NCBI RefSeq assembly: GCF_963378075.1
Contig: NZ_OY726394.1
Location: 310,001 to 374,000, forward strand
Direction of reading: 5' to 3'
Source of the DNA: Mycolicibacter sp. MU0083
Lineage (GTDB): Bacteria; Actinomycetota; Actinomycetes; Mycobacteriales; Mycobacteriaceae
DNA: 64,000 nucleotides
In this document: positions 25,631 to 39,583 of the stretch, piece by piece
Position numbering within the stretch: position 1 is the first letter of the stretch
Layout: every line of letters starts with the position of its first letter
Program-made: the position numbers and the translations under genes
Notes under the pieces: model-generated
The model's database searches: none
What the model was told of the DNA's origin: nothing
Seen by the model: only the letters and a program-made list of their open reading frames with translations

Positions 25631-27127
25631 TTACTCCGACTCGCCGTACTCGTCGAACCAGTGCGCCAGCTTGCCGCGCCGGCTGACCGCCCGCAGTCGG
25701 CGTTCGGCCGCCAGCCGGGTCTTGCTGGTGGTGACGATCAGCAGTTCGTCGCCGGCGGTGATGCGGGTATCGGGCTGCGGCACAAAGGTGTGCCCCTTGC
25801 GGATGATCAAGGTGATGACGCTGGGGTCGGGCAGTCGCAGTTCGAGCACCGAGACGTTGTGCAGCTTCGACTCGGGCTGCACCGTCATGGTGAGCAGTTC
25901 GGCCTCCAGGACGTCCAGCGGTGCCGCCTCCACCTGGATCTCACGGGTGGTGTCGCGCGGAATCAGCCGCAGCCAGTGCGCGAACAGGCCCAGGCTGGGG
26001 CCCTGCACCACGGTGTAGACCACCACCAGGATGAACACGATGTTGAGCAGGCGCTCGGACTGCGGCACATGCTCGACGATCGGGAAGGTCGCCAGCACGA
26101 TGGGGACCGCGCCGCGCAGGCCGGCCCAGGACAGGAAGACCTGTTCCCGCCAGGGCACCCGGAACCAGACCAGCGAGGCGACCACCGACAGCGGACGGCT
26201 CAGCAGCAGCAGCACCGCGCCGATGACCAGTGCCGGAACCAGTTCCCCCGCCAGCTGGCTCGGGCTCACCAACAGGCCGAGCAACACGAACAGGCCGATC
26301 TGCGCCAGCCAGCCCAGCCCCTCGGCAAACGACCGGATGGCCGCCCGGTGCGGCAGCCCGGAGTTCGCCAGCACCACCCCGGACAGGTAGGCGGCGATGA
26401 ATCCGCTGGCGTGCAGCGAGGACGCGGCGGCGAACGCCACCATCGCCAGGCCGAAGGTCGCCAGCGGGTAGAGGCCCGATGCCGGCAGTGCCGCCCGACG
26501 CAGCATCATCGCCCCGAACACCCCGGCGAGCAGACCGATCGCCGAGCCGCCCACCAACTCGTAGACCACGCTGCCGATCGCGTGGACCGGGTCGATCGCC
26601 AGTGGGGTGGTGCTGAGCATCAGCACCACGATCGCCGCGGGGGCGTCGTTGAAGCCGGACTCCGCCTCCAGCAGGCCGGCCACCCGCCGGGGCAGCGGCA
26701 GCACCCGCAGAATCGAGAACACCGCCGCGGCATCGGTGGGCGAGACGATCGCACCCAGCAGGAACGCCAACTGCCAGCTGATCCCCAGCAGCAGGTGCGC
26801 GGCCACCGCGATCACCGCCATGCTGACCACCACGCCGACGGTGGCCAACACCGCTGCCGGCGCGAGCAGTCGACGGATGTTGGCGAACTTCGTGGTCAGA
26901 CCGCCCTCGACCAGGATCACCGCCAGGGCGGTGGTGCCCAGATCGCTGGCCAACTGCACGTCGGAGAAGTCCAGGCCCAGCCCGTCGTTGCCGATCGCGA
27001 CCCCGACGAGCAGGAACAGCAGCAGGCTGGGCAATCCGACCCGATCGGCCGCGCGGGTGGCGATGATGCTCGCGAGCAGAACCAGGCCCCCGATCAGCAG
27101 GGCCAGGTAGAGCTGCTCCAGCGTCAA
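25631..27127 (-). CDS. CPA-type K+(Na+)/H+ antiporter with C-terminal RCK (TrkA-C) domain
   Basis: 498 aa, close to the CvrA/NhaP2 type. About 12-13 membrane helices carry SPTDAAAVFSILR and ESGFNDAPAAIVV (the ND transport site). A cytoplasmic TrkA-C domain follows (about 400-480: LELRLPDPSVITLIIRKG, ITAGDELLIVTT), a site for ligand gating. It exports K+ or Na+ in exchange for H+. It is divergent from a TrkA-type regulator at 27286. Confidence 0.88.
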   Translation of the reverse strand: MTLEQLYLALLIGGLVLLASIIATRAADRVGLPSLLLFLLVGVAIGNDGLGLDFSDVQLASDLGTTALAVILVEGGLTTKFANIRRLLAPAAVLATVGVVVSMAVIAVAAHLLLGISWQLAFLLGAIVSPTDAAAVFSILRVLPLPRRVAGLLEAESGFNDAPAAIVVLMLSTTPLAIDPVHAIGSVVYELVGGSAIGLLAGVFGAMMLRRAALPASGLYPLATFGLAMVAFAAASSLHASGFIAAYLSGVVLANSGLPHRAAIRSFAEGLGWLAQIGLFVLLGLLVSPSQLAGELVPALVIGAVLLLLSRPLSVVASLVWFRVPWREQVFLSWAGLRGAVPIVLATFPIVEHVPQSERLLNIVFILVVVYTVVQGPSLGLFAHWLRLIPRDTTREIQVEAAPLDVLEAELLTMTVQPESKLHNVSVLELRLPDPSVITLIIRKGHTFVPQPDTRITAGDELLIVTTSKTRLAAERRLRAVSRRGKLAHWFDEYGESE

Positions 27128-27285
27128 TCTGATCCCCGTTCGGGCAGGCGGTGGTGGTCGGACCCGTCCGTGTGATTCGCTCAGGTTCAGCGGGTTCGTG
27201 TTAGCTATCAGTAAATCAGGAGCCGCCGCCGCGGCTGTGGTACACCCGGAGCAGTTCGGTAACCGCGGGGATGAGGGGAGCCATC

Positions 27286-27966
27286 ATGCGCATCGGGATC
27301 GCCGGTGCCGGCGCGGTGGGGCGGTCGGTCGCACGCGAACTGATCGGCGACGGCCACCGGGTGCTGTTGATCGAACGTAACCCGGCGCATTACCAGCCGC
27401 AGAGCGTGCCGGAGGCCGAATGGCTGCTGGCCGACGCCTGTGAGCTCAGCGCGCTGCAGGAATGCGGCATCGAGATGTGCGACGTGGTGATCGCGGCGAC
27501 CGGTGACGACAAGGCCAACCTGGCGACCGCGCTGTTGGCCAAGGCCGAGTTCGGGGTGGCTCGGGTGGTGGCGCGGGTCAACAACGCGCGCAACGAGCGA
27601 CTGTTCACCGAGGGCTGGGGTATCGACGTGGCGGTCTCCACGCCGCGCGCGATGGTGGCCGCGGTCGAGGGCGCCATCGACGTCGGGCACCTGGTGCCGG
27701 TGATGGGACTGCGGCGCGGCCAGGTCAGCCTGACCAAACTGACCCTGCCGGAAGACAATCCGCTGATCGGCCGGAAGGTCTGCGACGTCGAATTGCCCGA
27801 CGGTGCGGCACTGATCGCCGTACAGCGCGGCGACCGGGTCATCCTGCCCCGCGCCGAAGAGGCCCTGCAGGCCGGCGACGAGATGCTGTTCGCCACCGCC
27901 AGCGGGATCGAGGACGAGATTCGGGCGGTGGTGCAGGGCGTGCCCTCCGGTCGGAGGACGCACTGA
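27286..27966 (+). CDS. TrkA-family K+ channel/transport regulatory protein (CeoC-like)
   Basis: 226 aa from ATG 27286; ATG 27271 is possible but would precede the usual N-terminus. An N-terminal RCK/TrkA-N domain binds NAD(H) or nucleotide through GIAGAGAVGRSVARELIGDG, with the acidic end of strand 2 in LLIERNP. A TrkA-C domain follows (about 140-220). Mycobacteria usually carry two adjacent TrkA proteins (CeoB-CeoC); only one is here, next to a divergent CPA antiporter that has its own RCK domain, which suggests that it may regulate that antiporter. Confidence 0.83.
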   Translation: MRIGIAGAGAVGRSVARELIGDGHRVLLIERNPAHYQPQSVPEAEWLLADACELSALQECGIEMCDVVIAATGDDKANLATALLAKAEFGVARVVARVNNARNERLFTEGWGIDVAVSTPRAMVAAVEGAIDVGHLVPVMGLRRGQVSLTKLTLPEDNPLIGRKVCDVELPDGAALIAVQRGDRVILPRAEEALQAGDEMLFATASGIEDEIRAVVQGVPSGRRTH

Positions 27967-27991
27967 TGCGGCGCCATCGCGCCGGCGAGCG

Positions 27992-28936
27992 ATGAGCACG
28001 GCGCCCCACGACCGAGACGACGCCGGGAGCCTGGCCTCCGGTGCCGGGGTGATGGCCACCGTACTGGCGGCGGCTCGGGCCGCCGCGGCGTCCCGCGGAC
28101 TCGTCAGCGACCCGTTCGCGGCTCCGCTGGTGCACAAGGTCGGCCTGGACTTCTGCATCCGGTTGGCCGACGGCGACCTCGACATCAGCCGCCTCGGCAG
28201 CGACGGGGGATTCCCCCGGCTGGCCGAGTTCGCTGCGGCGCGCACCAACTTCTTCGACGCCTTCTGCACCGACGCCGCCCGCTGCGGTATCCGTCAGGTG
28301 GTGATCCTGGGCGCGGGGCTCGACACCCGGGCCTACCGGCTGTGGTGGCCCGGCGGCACCACCGTCTATGAGGTCGACCATCCGCACGTGGTGGATTTCA
28401 AGACCGCCACCATGCGGGACTGGGGTGTTCCGCCGAGCACCGACCGGCGGGCGGTGGGCGTGGACCTACGCGGCGACTGGCCGACGGCGCTACGGCGGGT
28501 CGGCTTCGATTCCGCGGCGCCCACCGCATGGATCATCGAAGCTCTGCTGGTCTGGTATGTCCCGTCGGAGGCACAGAACAGGCTGCTGGACGGGGTCACC
28601 GCGCTCAGCGCGCCGGGCAGCCGGTTGGCCGCCGACCATGCGGTACCGCCGAGCCGGCCCCAGGCCGTGCATCACGAATCACTGGTCGAACGCTGGCGGC
28701 GGCGCGGGCTGAGCCTGACCGGGCCGGGGCCGGTCTATACCGGCGAGCACACCGACGTGGTGTGGCATCTGTCCGAGAGCGGCTGGCACACCACGCAATC
28801 CGGTATCGCCGAATTGTTCGCCGCGGCCCGGCTACCGGGACTGTCCGAGCGTGAACTCGACGGTGCGCCGGCGGCCATCCGCTACCTGGCCGCGGTTCAG
28901 GCGACGGCCAACTCGGGCGGTTGCGCCGGCGGCTGA
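27992..28936 (+). CDS. SAM-dependent methyltransferase of the mycobacterial LCM-like (TIGR00027) family
   Basis: 314 aa. Family hallmarks are SDPFAAPLVHKVG, RTNFFDAF, the SAM loop VVILGAGLDTRAYRL and the YEVDHPHVVDFK acidic motif. M. tuberculosis has many such paralogues (Rv0281/Rv0725c type) of unknown substrate. It starts at ATG 27992, 25 bases after trkA. The 3' end overlaps a small gene on the opposite strand by 40 bases. Confidence 0.87.
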   Translation: MSTAPHDRDDAGSLASGAGVMATVLAAARAAAASRGLVSDPFAAPLVHKVGLDFCIRLADGDLDISRLGSDGGFPRLAEFAAARTNFFDAFCTDAARCGIRQVVILGAGLDTRAYRLWWPGGTTVYEVDHPHVVDFKTATMRDWGVPPSTDRRAVGVDLRGDWPTALRRVGFDSAAPTAWIIEALLVWYVPSEAQNRLLDGVTALSAPGSRLAADHAVPPSRPQAVHHESLVERWRRRGLSLTGPGPVYTGEHTDVVWHLSESGWHTTQSGIAELFAAARLPGLSERELDGAPAAIRYLAAVQATANSGGCAGG

Positions 28937-29079
28937 ATCCGTCGACCGCTGATCGGGGTGAGGCTGTCGCGGGTGGCCGGGACGGCCGGTGGGACGATGA
29001 GCGTGGCCGCGGTTCCACCCAGGAGTCCGGCACCGAAGCCCAGCTGCTTGAGCATGGTCAGGCCGTGGATCTTCGGCAT
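28897..29079 (-). CDS. Small conserved-looking protein, possible membrane or secreted peptide
   Basis: 60 aa. It is supported by an excellent ribosome site AAGGAG 6 bases before ATG 29079 and a sensible amphipathic N-terminus: MPKIHG, then a Gly/Leu-rich hydrophobic segment (LGFGAGLLGGTAATLIVPP, about residues 13-31). A Pro-rich tail follows. The hydrophobic stretch could be a weak transmembrane or signal segment. No family is recognised. The last 40 bases overlap the end of the methyltransferase gene in antisense. Confidence 0.55.
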   Translation of the reverse strand: MPKIHGLTMLKQLGFGAGLLGGTAATLIVPPAVPATRDSLTPISGRRIQPPAQPPELAVA

Positions 29080-29319
29080 GGTCGGCTCCTTCCGGGTGTG
29101 GGGGATCAGATCTTGTCTCCCGTCTGCCGCTCAAGCTACGCGCGGCGCTTCAGAGCGCCCTGTGACCTGGGTGGAGGCTTTATTCGGCGCACAGAAACCG
29201 ATTTTGCAGATACGGTCATATAGCACAGATAGATCCGCAAACGCGGATATCGCGGGTAAGGCGGCTCTTAAACTGCCTGGTCGTCTTTTATCGGAATGTG
29301 ACCTAAGGAGTTTCTGGCA

Positions 29320-30075
29320 CTACCGGGCCCGGGCTCGGCGCGCCGCCGCTTCGGCCGCCTCCCTGATCGGACCGCGCCAGACCTCGCCGTGACCGGGCGC
29401 CAGGATCTCGGTCTCCAGCAACGCCAGGGCCCGCAGGCTGCGGATGCTGTCGGCCTGGCTGTGGCTGAACACCGCCGGCAACAACTGCGGTCCGGTGTGG
29501 GCCAGCACCGGGTGGCCGGTGATCAGCGCGTCGCCGCTGGCCAGCACCCCGTCGACCAGGTAGGAGCAGTGGCCGCGGGTGTGACCGGGGGTCGGGATGG
29601 CGACCGGCCGCCCGGGCAGGCCCGCGGCGATCTCGCCGGTCAGGGCCTGCACGGACGGGATACCCTCGCGGTTCAGGCCGCCGCTGCGCAGCACGTGCAC
29701 GCCCCACAGCGCCCAACTCGGCCGCCACAGCCGCGGTGCCAGGGCCAGCGGCGAGGCCTGCTCCAGGTACTCGCGTTTGGCGTGCCCCACCTCGTCGGCG
29801 TGGCAGTAGATCGGCGTGCGGTGCGCCTTCGCCAACCAGATGGCCGCACCGAAGTGGTCGACGTGGGCATGGGTGAGCAGCACCGCGCGCACATCGGCCG
29901 CCTGAAAACCCAGCGCGCCCAGCGACGCCAGCACATCGGCGCGGTCGCCGGGGTAACCGGCGTCGATCAGCATCACCCCGGTGTCGTCGGTGACCAGCAG
30001 CCAGTTGACCGCTTCACCCCGGGCCAGATACACCCGCTCGGTCACCGGAACCAGTTCCACCGGCCTGTCACCCAT
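29320..30075 (-). CDS. MBL-fold metallohydrolase (Rv0406c homologue)
   Basis: 251 aa from ATG 30075. Metallo-beta-lactamase fold with the metal motif THAHVDHFG (HxHxDH, about residues 67-72), then [14 protein letters not shown] and GDALITGH supplying later His and Asp ligands, and the C-terminal LAPGHGEVW. It hydrolyses an ester, lactone or similar; the substrate is unknown. Longer starts read into the fgd1 promoter region. Divergent from fgd1 with 43 bases between, as in M. tuberculosis. Confidence 0.88.
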   Translation of the reverse strand: MGDRPVELVPVTERVYLARGEAVNWLLVTDDTGVMLIDAGYPGDRADVLASLGALGFQAADVRAVLLTHAHVDHFGAAIWLAKAHRTPIYCHADEVGHAKREYLEQASPLALAPRLWRPSWALWGVHVLRSGGLNREGIPSVQALTGEIAAGLPGRPVAIPTPGHTRGHCSYLVDGVLASGDALITGHPVLAHTGPQLLPAVFSHSQADSIRSLRALALLETEILAPGHGEVWRGPIREAAEAAARRARAR

Positions 30076-30118
30076 GCCCGTGAGTCTAGGAAGACGGCGG
30101 GAGAGTAGAAAAGGTGGA

Positions 30119-31129
30119 ATGGCGCAACTGAAACTCGGGTACAAGGCATCGGCGGAGCAGTTCGGACCGCGGGAACTGGTGGAACTCGGCGTCGCGGCCG
30201 AGGCGCACGGCATGGACAGCGCCACCGTCAGCGACCACTTCCAACCGTGGCGTCACGAGGGCGGACACGCACCGTTCTCGCTGGCCTGGATGACCGCCGT
30301 CGGCGAGCGCACCAACAGGATTCAGCTCGGCACCTCCGTGCTCACCCCGACGTTCCGCTACAACCCCGCCGTGATCGCACAGGCCTTCGCGACCATGAGC
30401 TGCCTGTACCCCGACCGGATCTTCCTGGGCGTGGGCAGCGGTGAAGCCCTCAACGAGATCGCCACCGGCTTCACCGGCGACTGGCCCGAGTTCAAAGAGC
30501 GGTTCGGTCGGCTGCGGGAGTCGGTGCGGCTGATGCGTGAACTGTGGCGCGGCGACCGGGTCGACTTCGACGGCGACTACTACAAACTCAAGGGCGCCTC
30601 GATCTACGACGTCCCGGAGTCCGGCGTCCCGGTCTACATCGCGGCCGGGGGTCCGGCGGTGGCCAAGTACGCCGGCCGGGTGGGTGACGGCTTCATCTGC
30701 ACCTCCGGCAAGGGGGCGGAACTCTACACCGAGAAGCTGATGCCGGCCGTGCTGGAAGGGGCCGCACTGGCCGAGCGCGACGCCGCCGGCATCGACAAGA
30801 TGATCGAGATCAAGATCTCCTACGACCCGGATCCCGAGCTGGCGTTGAACAACACCCGGTTCTGGGCGCCGCTGTCGCTGACCGCCGAGCAGAAGCACTC
30901 CATCGATGACCCGATCGAGATGGAGAAGGCCGCCGACGCGCTGCCGATCGAGCAGATCGCCAAGCGCTGGATCGTCGCCTCCGATCCCGACGAAGCGGTC
31001 GAACAGGTCGGCCAGTACGTGAAGTGGGGCCTGAACCACCTGGTGTTCCACGCCCCCGGCCACGACCAGCGGCGCTTCCTGGAGTTGTTCGCCAGCGATC
31101 TGGAACCGCGGCTGCGCCGGCTGGGCTGA
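30119..31129 (+). CDS. fgd1: F420-dependent glucose-6-phosphate dehydrogenase
   Basis: 336 aa, identical in length to Rv0407. Oxidises glucose-6-phosphate to 6-phosphogluconolactone while reducing coenzyme F420, and so feeds F420H2-dependent reductases. Catalytic residues sit at the expected numbers: Asp39-His40 in VSDHFQPW and Glu109 in [10 protein letters not shown]. The phosphate- and F420-binding [13 protein letters not shown] and [13 protein letters not shown] are intact. A luciferase-like TIM barrel, cytoplasmic, and a strong mycobacterial marker. Confidence 0.97.
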   Translation: MAQLKLGYKASAEQFGPRELVELGVAAEAHGMDSATVSDHFQPWRHEGGHAPFSLAWMTAVGERTNRIQLGTSVLTPTFRYNPAVIAQAFATMSCLYPDRIFLGVGSGEALNEIATGFTGDWPEFKERFGRLRESVRLMRELWRGDRVDFDGDYYKLKGASIYDVPESGVPVYIAAGGPAVAKYAGRVGDGFICTSGKGAELYTEKLMPAVLEGAALAERDAAGIDKMIEIKISYDPDPELALNNTRFWAPLSLTAEQKHSIDDPIEMEKAADALPIEQIAKRWIVASDPDEAVEQVGQYVKWGLNHLVFHAPGHDQRRFLELFASDLEPRLRRLG

Positions 31130-31135
31130 GCCGGT

Positions 31136-31570
31136 TCAGACGTAGCCGCAGCCGGGATCGGCGGCGTCGTAGGAGAGCGGGGCGTCGATCGGCAGCAGAT
31201 AGACGCCCTGCATCACCACCGGTGTGGCACCCAGATTGCGGCCGATGTGCACATCGTCGGGCCCGCCGGGCTCGGTGATCGGATCGCCGGGACCGTAGAC
31301 GCCGTCCAGGCTGCAGTCGGCGCGTTGGTGGGTCAGCGTGCCCTGCCGGACCACGCCGAACACCGTGCCGGCATGCCAATGCCAGCCGGTGCTGCCGCCC
31401 GGCGCGATGGTGATCTCGCGCAGCAGATAGGCACGGCCGTCGACCGTGGTCTGCGACAACGTCACCGCGTCGACGCCGTAGTTCGGGGTGGCGGCGGCCA
31501 CCGGTACCGATGCCGACGCGGCGACCAACGCCGCGGACAGCGCCGCCGTACGGCGGTAGGGGATGCGCAC
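31136..31570 (-). CDS. Secreted cupin-domain protein
   Basis: 144 aa from GTG 31570. A signal peptide (MRIPYRRTAALSAALVAASA, probable cut after VAAA near residue 27) precedes a single cupin barrel with GWHWHAGTVFGVV (His-rich metal motif 1) and a second motif including DDVHIGRN. The C-terminus carries a Cys. Likely a periplasmic or exported metal-binding small protein. It starts only 3 bases after the pknG stop, so it is probably in the glnX-glnH-pknG transcript. In M. tuberculosis that position leads to ackA/pta instead. Confidence 0.75.
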   Translation of the reverse strand: MRIPYRRTAALSAALVAASASVPVAAATPNYGVDAVTLSQTTVDGRAYLLREITIAPGGSTGWHWHAGTVFGVVRQGTLTHQRADCSLDGVYGPGDPITEPGGPDDVHIGRNLGATPVVMQGVYLLPIDAPLSYDAADPGCGYV

Positions 31571-31573
31571 GCC

Positions 31574-34810
<3,237 letters not shown>

Positions 34811-34814
<4 letters not shown>

Positions 34815-36130
34815 CGGTACTCGCTCAGTCGTGGCCACAATCCCAGTGCGACCGCGATCGCGGCGCCCATGGACAGCACCGCGCCCCCGACCGGGGCCAC
34901 CGACAGTACCCGGCGGGCGTTGAGGATGTCGCCGCGCAGTTGATTGCGGCTGTGCTGCAGCGCCTTGTCCAGGGCCGCGTCGAGCTGGTCGAACGCCGGC
35001 GTCGAGTCGTCGCCGCTGCCGCCGAGCGCCACCTGGGTCGCCGCCCGGTAGTTGCCGACGCCGATGTAGGAGTTCATCCGGTCGTTGGCCTGCCGCCACC
35101 GGGCCAGCAGCTGCCCGGCATCGGCCAAGTCGGCCTTGTCGACGGTGTCGCCGCGTTCCAGGTAGCCCTCCAGCTGGCTCTGCATGGTGTCGAGGCGCTG
35201 ATGGAAGATCTGCTTGCGGCTCTCCTCGTCGCCGCGACGGATCAGCGACAGCGTCTCGTCGGCACGGGCCTGCTGCGCGGTGATGGCCAGGTTGGTGATC
35301 GCTTTGAGGGATTCCGCACCGGTGTCCTTGGCGCTGCGGCTGCCGGCGGTCGAGATCACCAGGACGGTGCCGACCCAGATGATCATCAGCAGAATCGCCA
35401 GTCCGCCGGCGACCAGGCCGGGATTGATCCGTCGCCGGGTGTGCTTGGCCAGCCAGCGGTGCGCGAACGCGCCGAACAGCACCGTGGTCGCCACCACCAG
35501 GATCACCGGCGCCGGCACCCGCGTCGACGCCGTGGTCTGGACGTCCACGGTGGCCGACGTGGCCTGGTAGAGCTGTTGGGCGTCGGGCAGGATCGTGTGC
35601 TGCATCAGCTCGGAGGCTTCCGACAGGTACGACGAACCGACCGGGTCGCCCGAGCGGTTGTTGGTCCGCGCCGTCTCGATCAGGCCGGTGTAGACGGCGA
35701 GCTCGGCGTTGATGCGACCCAGCAACTGCAGCAGCGGCTCGTCGCTGAGCCCCCCGGAGGCCCGGGTCACCGCGACCGCGGCGTCGGTGATGGCCTGCTC
35801 GTAGCGTTCGCGCACCGCCCGCGGTTCGCCCTGGGCGATGAAGGCGGTGGCCGCCGCGGCGTCGGCGACGCTGAGCGTGGTGTAGAGCTGACCGGCGGCG
35901 TAGGCCAGCGGCTCGGTGTGGTTGAGCACCGTGGTCAAGGTGTTCTGCCGGTTGTTGATCGTGGTGGCGGTGGCGAAGGCGCTGATGCCGCCCAGGGCGG
36001 CGAGGATGAGTCCGATGGCCAGGATCCGCCCGGGCGTGGTGGTGAAGAACCACCAGCGGGGTCGGGCCGATTCGGTCGGCGACCGCAATCCCGCCGGCTC
36101 GGTTGACGGATGCGCCAACTCAACGGTCAC
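34811..36130 (-). CDS. glnX: GlnX-type membrane protein linking GlnH to PknG (Rv0412c homologue)
   Basis: 439 aa from GTG 36130. Four membrane helices: one near residues 35-55, a pair near 208-260 and one near the C-terminus (VGGAVLSMGAAIAVALGLW). They enclose two helical extracytoplasmic domains with sensor-like four-helix character (NHTEPLAYAAGQLYTTLS; NLAITAQQARADETLSLI). It is the membrane partner that passes the amino-acid signal from GlnH to PknG. First gene of the operon, with a 164-base upstream region to mutT3. Confidence 0.9.
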
Positions 36131-36294
36131 GTCTGTTCGTCACCCCATCCCTGCGGCTGCTCGCGTCACCAACGATAGTAAAGAGATTCTAAGAGCGCAG
36201 GAGATGTCCGGCCGCCCGTCGGAGCATTGGTGTCGAAAACGTCGCGGGATCTCTCCGGAACCGAGACCTTGCCCCTCCCGATACGCTTCCAGGC

Positions 36295-36756
36295 GTGCGA
36301 GGTGACGGAGATGGCTGGGCGTTTTCCGATACCGGCGCCCGGTTCTGGGGCCGGCATGGCGCGGCGGGGCTGCTGCTGAGGGCGCCTCGTCCGGACGGAT
36401 CACGCACCGTGCTGTTACAGCACCGGGCCTGGTGGAGTCACCAGGGCGGCACCTGGGCGCTGCCCGGCGGGGCCCGGGACAGTCACGAAACCCCCGAACA
36501 GGCCGCCATCCGCGAGGCGCAGGAGGAAGCCGGTCTGCCGGCCGATCGGATCGTGGTGCGGGCGGCGGTGGTCACGGCCTCCGCCAGCGGCACCAGCTGG
36601 ACCTACACCACCGTGCTGGCCGACGCCGACGAACTGCTGCCGGTGGTTCCCAACGGGGAGAGCACCGAACTGCGCTGGGTGGACGAACACCAGGTGGCGG
36701 AGCTGCCGCTGCACCCGGGTTTCGCCGCCAGCTGGGAGATGCTGCGCGGGCTCTAG
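36295..36756 (+). CDS. mutT3: Nudix hydrolase (MutT3 homologue)
   Basis: 153 aa from GTG 36295. The Nudix box is complete: [19 protein letters not shown], then EEAG. Rv0413 (MutT3) is annotated longer (217 aa), so the N-terminus may be shorter here or start upstream. Family enzymes cleave nucleoside diphosphates linked to X, for example oxidised dNTPs. Convergent with thiE, with the stops overlapping by 4 bases. Confidence 0.87.
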   Translation: MRGDGDGWAFSDTGARFWGRHGAAGLLLRAPRPDGSRTVLLQHRAWWSHQGGTWALPGGARDSHETPEQAAIREAQEEAGLPADRIVVRAAVVTASASGTSWTYTTVLADADELLPVVPNGESTELRWVDEHQVAELPLHPGFAASWEMLRGL

Positions 36757-37457
36757 TGGCTCGCGGCCAAGCCGGCCCGCAGGGCTTGCGCGGCCGCCCG
36801 CGGATCCGCGGCGGCGGTGATCGCCCGCACCACCACCACCCGGCCGGCGCCGGCCCGGAGCACCTCCGGCAGTCGTTCGGCGTCGATCCCGCCGATGGCG
36901 AACCACGGCTTCGCCGTCTGCCGCCCCGCGGCGTAGCGGACCAGCTCCAGCCCCGGTGCGGAGCGGCCGGGCTTGGTCGGGGTGGGCCAGCACGGGCCGG
37001 TGCAGAAGTAGTCGACCGGTTCGGCCAGCGCCGCATCCACCTGGCCGGGGTCGTGGGTGGACCGGCCGATCAGCATCTCCGGCCCGATGATCGCCCGCGC
37101 CGCGGCCAGCGGCAGGTCGTCTTGACCCAGATGCAGGATGTCGGCGTCGGCGGCCCGGGCGATGTCGGCGCGGTCGTTGACCGCCAGCAGTGCACCGTGC
37201 CGGCGTGCCGCGTCGGCCAGGATCTCGCAGGCGGCCAGCTCACCGCGGGCCTCCAGCGGACCGAACCGCTGCTCGCCCGGTGAGCCCTTGTCCCGCAGCT
37301 GGATGATGTCCACCCCGCCGGCCAGGGCGGCGTCGGCGAACTCGGCCAGGTCACCGCGTTCGCGCCGGGCGTCGGTGCACAGGTAGAGCCGCGCCCGGGC
37401 GAGCCGGTCGAGGCGATCGGAGCGCGGGCTGGCGGGTTGGCCGGAGCGTTTATGCAC
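36753..37457 (-). CDS. thiE: Thiamine-phosphate synthase
   Basis: 234 aa. Joins HMP-pyrophosphate with thiazole phosphate to give thiamine phosphate. The TIM-barrel motifs are [67 protein letters not shown], and the phosphate loops [15 protein letters not shown] and AIGGID. Divergent from thiO-thiS-thiG; the 61-base gap is too short for a TPP riboswitch on either side. Confidence 0.93.
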   Translation of the reverse strand: MHKRSGQPASPRSDRLDRLARARLYLCTDARRERGDLAEFADAALAGGVDIIQLRDKGSPGEQRFGPLEARGELAACEILADAARRHGALLAVNDRADIARAADADILHLGQDDLPLAAARAIIGPEMLIGRSTHDPGQVDAALAEPVDYFCTGPCWPTPTKPGRSAPGLELVRYAAGRQTAKPWFAIGGIDAERLPEVLRAGAGRVVVVRAITAAADPRAAAQALRAGLAASH

Positions 37458-37518
37458 ACCGCGACGCTAGCGGCTAGCTTGGTGAGTTGACAGGCGAGCA
37501 GGTGGAAGGGAGCAGCGC

Positions 37519-38531
37519 ATGCCCGGACCCTCGCTCGGTTCGCTGGCCGTCATCGGCGGCGGGGTCATCGGGTTGTCGGTCGCCCGGCAGGCTGCCCGGG
37601 CCGGGTGGACGGTGCGCGTGCACCGGGCTGCTGATCGCGGTGCGTCCTGGGTGGCCGGCGGCATGCTGGCCCCGCACAGCGAGGGGTGGCCGGGCGAGGA
37701 AGCCCACCTGCGGCTGGGGCTGCGTTCGCTGGCGTGCTGGCACGACTTCCTCGACGGGCTGCCGGCCGAGGTCGTCACCGCCCGCGAATCACTGGTGGTG
37801 GCCGCCGACCGGGCCGATGTCGCCGACCTGCGGACCGTCGCCGATTGGCTGACCGCCCAGGGCCATCCGGTGATCTGGGAGTCGGCGGCCCGCGAGCTGG
37901 AACCGCTGCTGGCGGGCGGGATCCGGCACGGGTTCCGGGCGCCCACCGAACTGGCGGTGGACAACCGCGCCGTGGTCGGCGCGCTGGAGGCGGCCTGCGA
38001 AGAGCTGGGCGTGAGCTGGTCCGGGCCGGTCGGCGACCTGACGGAGGTCGCGGCCGACGACGCGGTGGTGATCGCCAACGGCATCGACGCCCCCGCGCTC
38101 TGGCCCGGTCTGCCGATCCGGCCGGTCAAAGGTGAGGTCCTGCGGTTGCGCTGGCGTAAGGGCGCGCTGCCCCCGCCGCAACGGGTGATCCGGGCCCGCG
38201 TGCACGGCCGGGCGGTCTATCTGGTGCCGCGCCCGGACGGCGTGGTGGTGGGCGCCACCCAGTACGAACACGGCCGCGACACCGCGCCCGCGGTCTCGGG
38301 GGTGCGGGACCTGCTCGACGACGCCTGCACCCTGGTCCCCGCTCTGGGCGAGTACGAGCTGGCGGAATGCGCGGCGGGTCTGCGGCCGATGACGCCCGAC
38401 AACCTGCCCCTGGTACACCGCCTCGACGAGCGGACCTACCTCGCGGCGGGGCATGGCCGCAACGGTTTCCTGCTAGCACCGTGGACCGCCGAACAGGTTG
38501 TGTCCGAACTACTTCCGGTTGGAGTACAGCA

Positions 38532-38535
<4 letters not shown>
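37519..38535 (+). CDS. thiO: Glycine oxidase
   Basis: 338 aa FAD-dependent amine oxidase. The FAD Rossmann motif VIGGGVIGLSVARQAARAG is near the start, and the C-terminal LRPMTPDNLPLVHR and GHGRNGFLLAP complete the family pattern. It oxidises glycine to dehydroglycine (iminoacetate) for thiazole synthesis by ThiG. Its ATGA overlap with thiS shows coupling. Confidence 0.92.
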
Positions 38536-39483
<948 letters not shown>

Positions 39484-39583
39484 GTCCCCACCCCGGCGCG
39501 GCACCCCGCCACCACCCCGGCCAGCGTGCGTGTCTGCCCGCGACACGCCGCGGCAATCTGTACAACGGTGCACGCTCGCGGCC

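Noticed and set aside
29144..29159. Hairpin GGCGCT-TCAG-AGCGCC as a small RNA
   Set aside because: A 6-bp stem alone is common at this GC content; there is no clear promoter or terminator around it.
37458..37518. TPP riboswitch before thiO or thiE
   Set aside because: Only 61 bases separate the divergent starts and no CUGAGA or ACCUGA words occur; the only THI element is before thiC.
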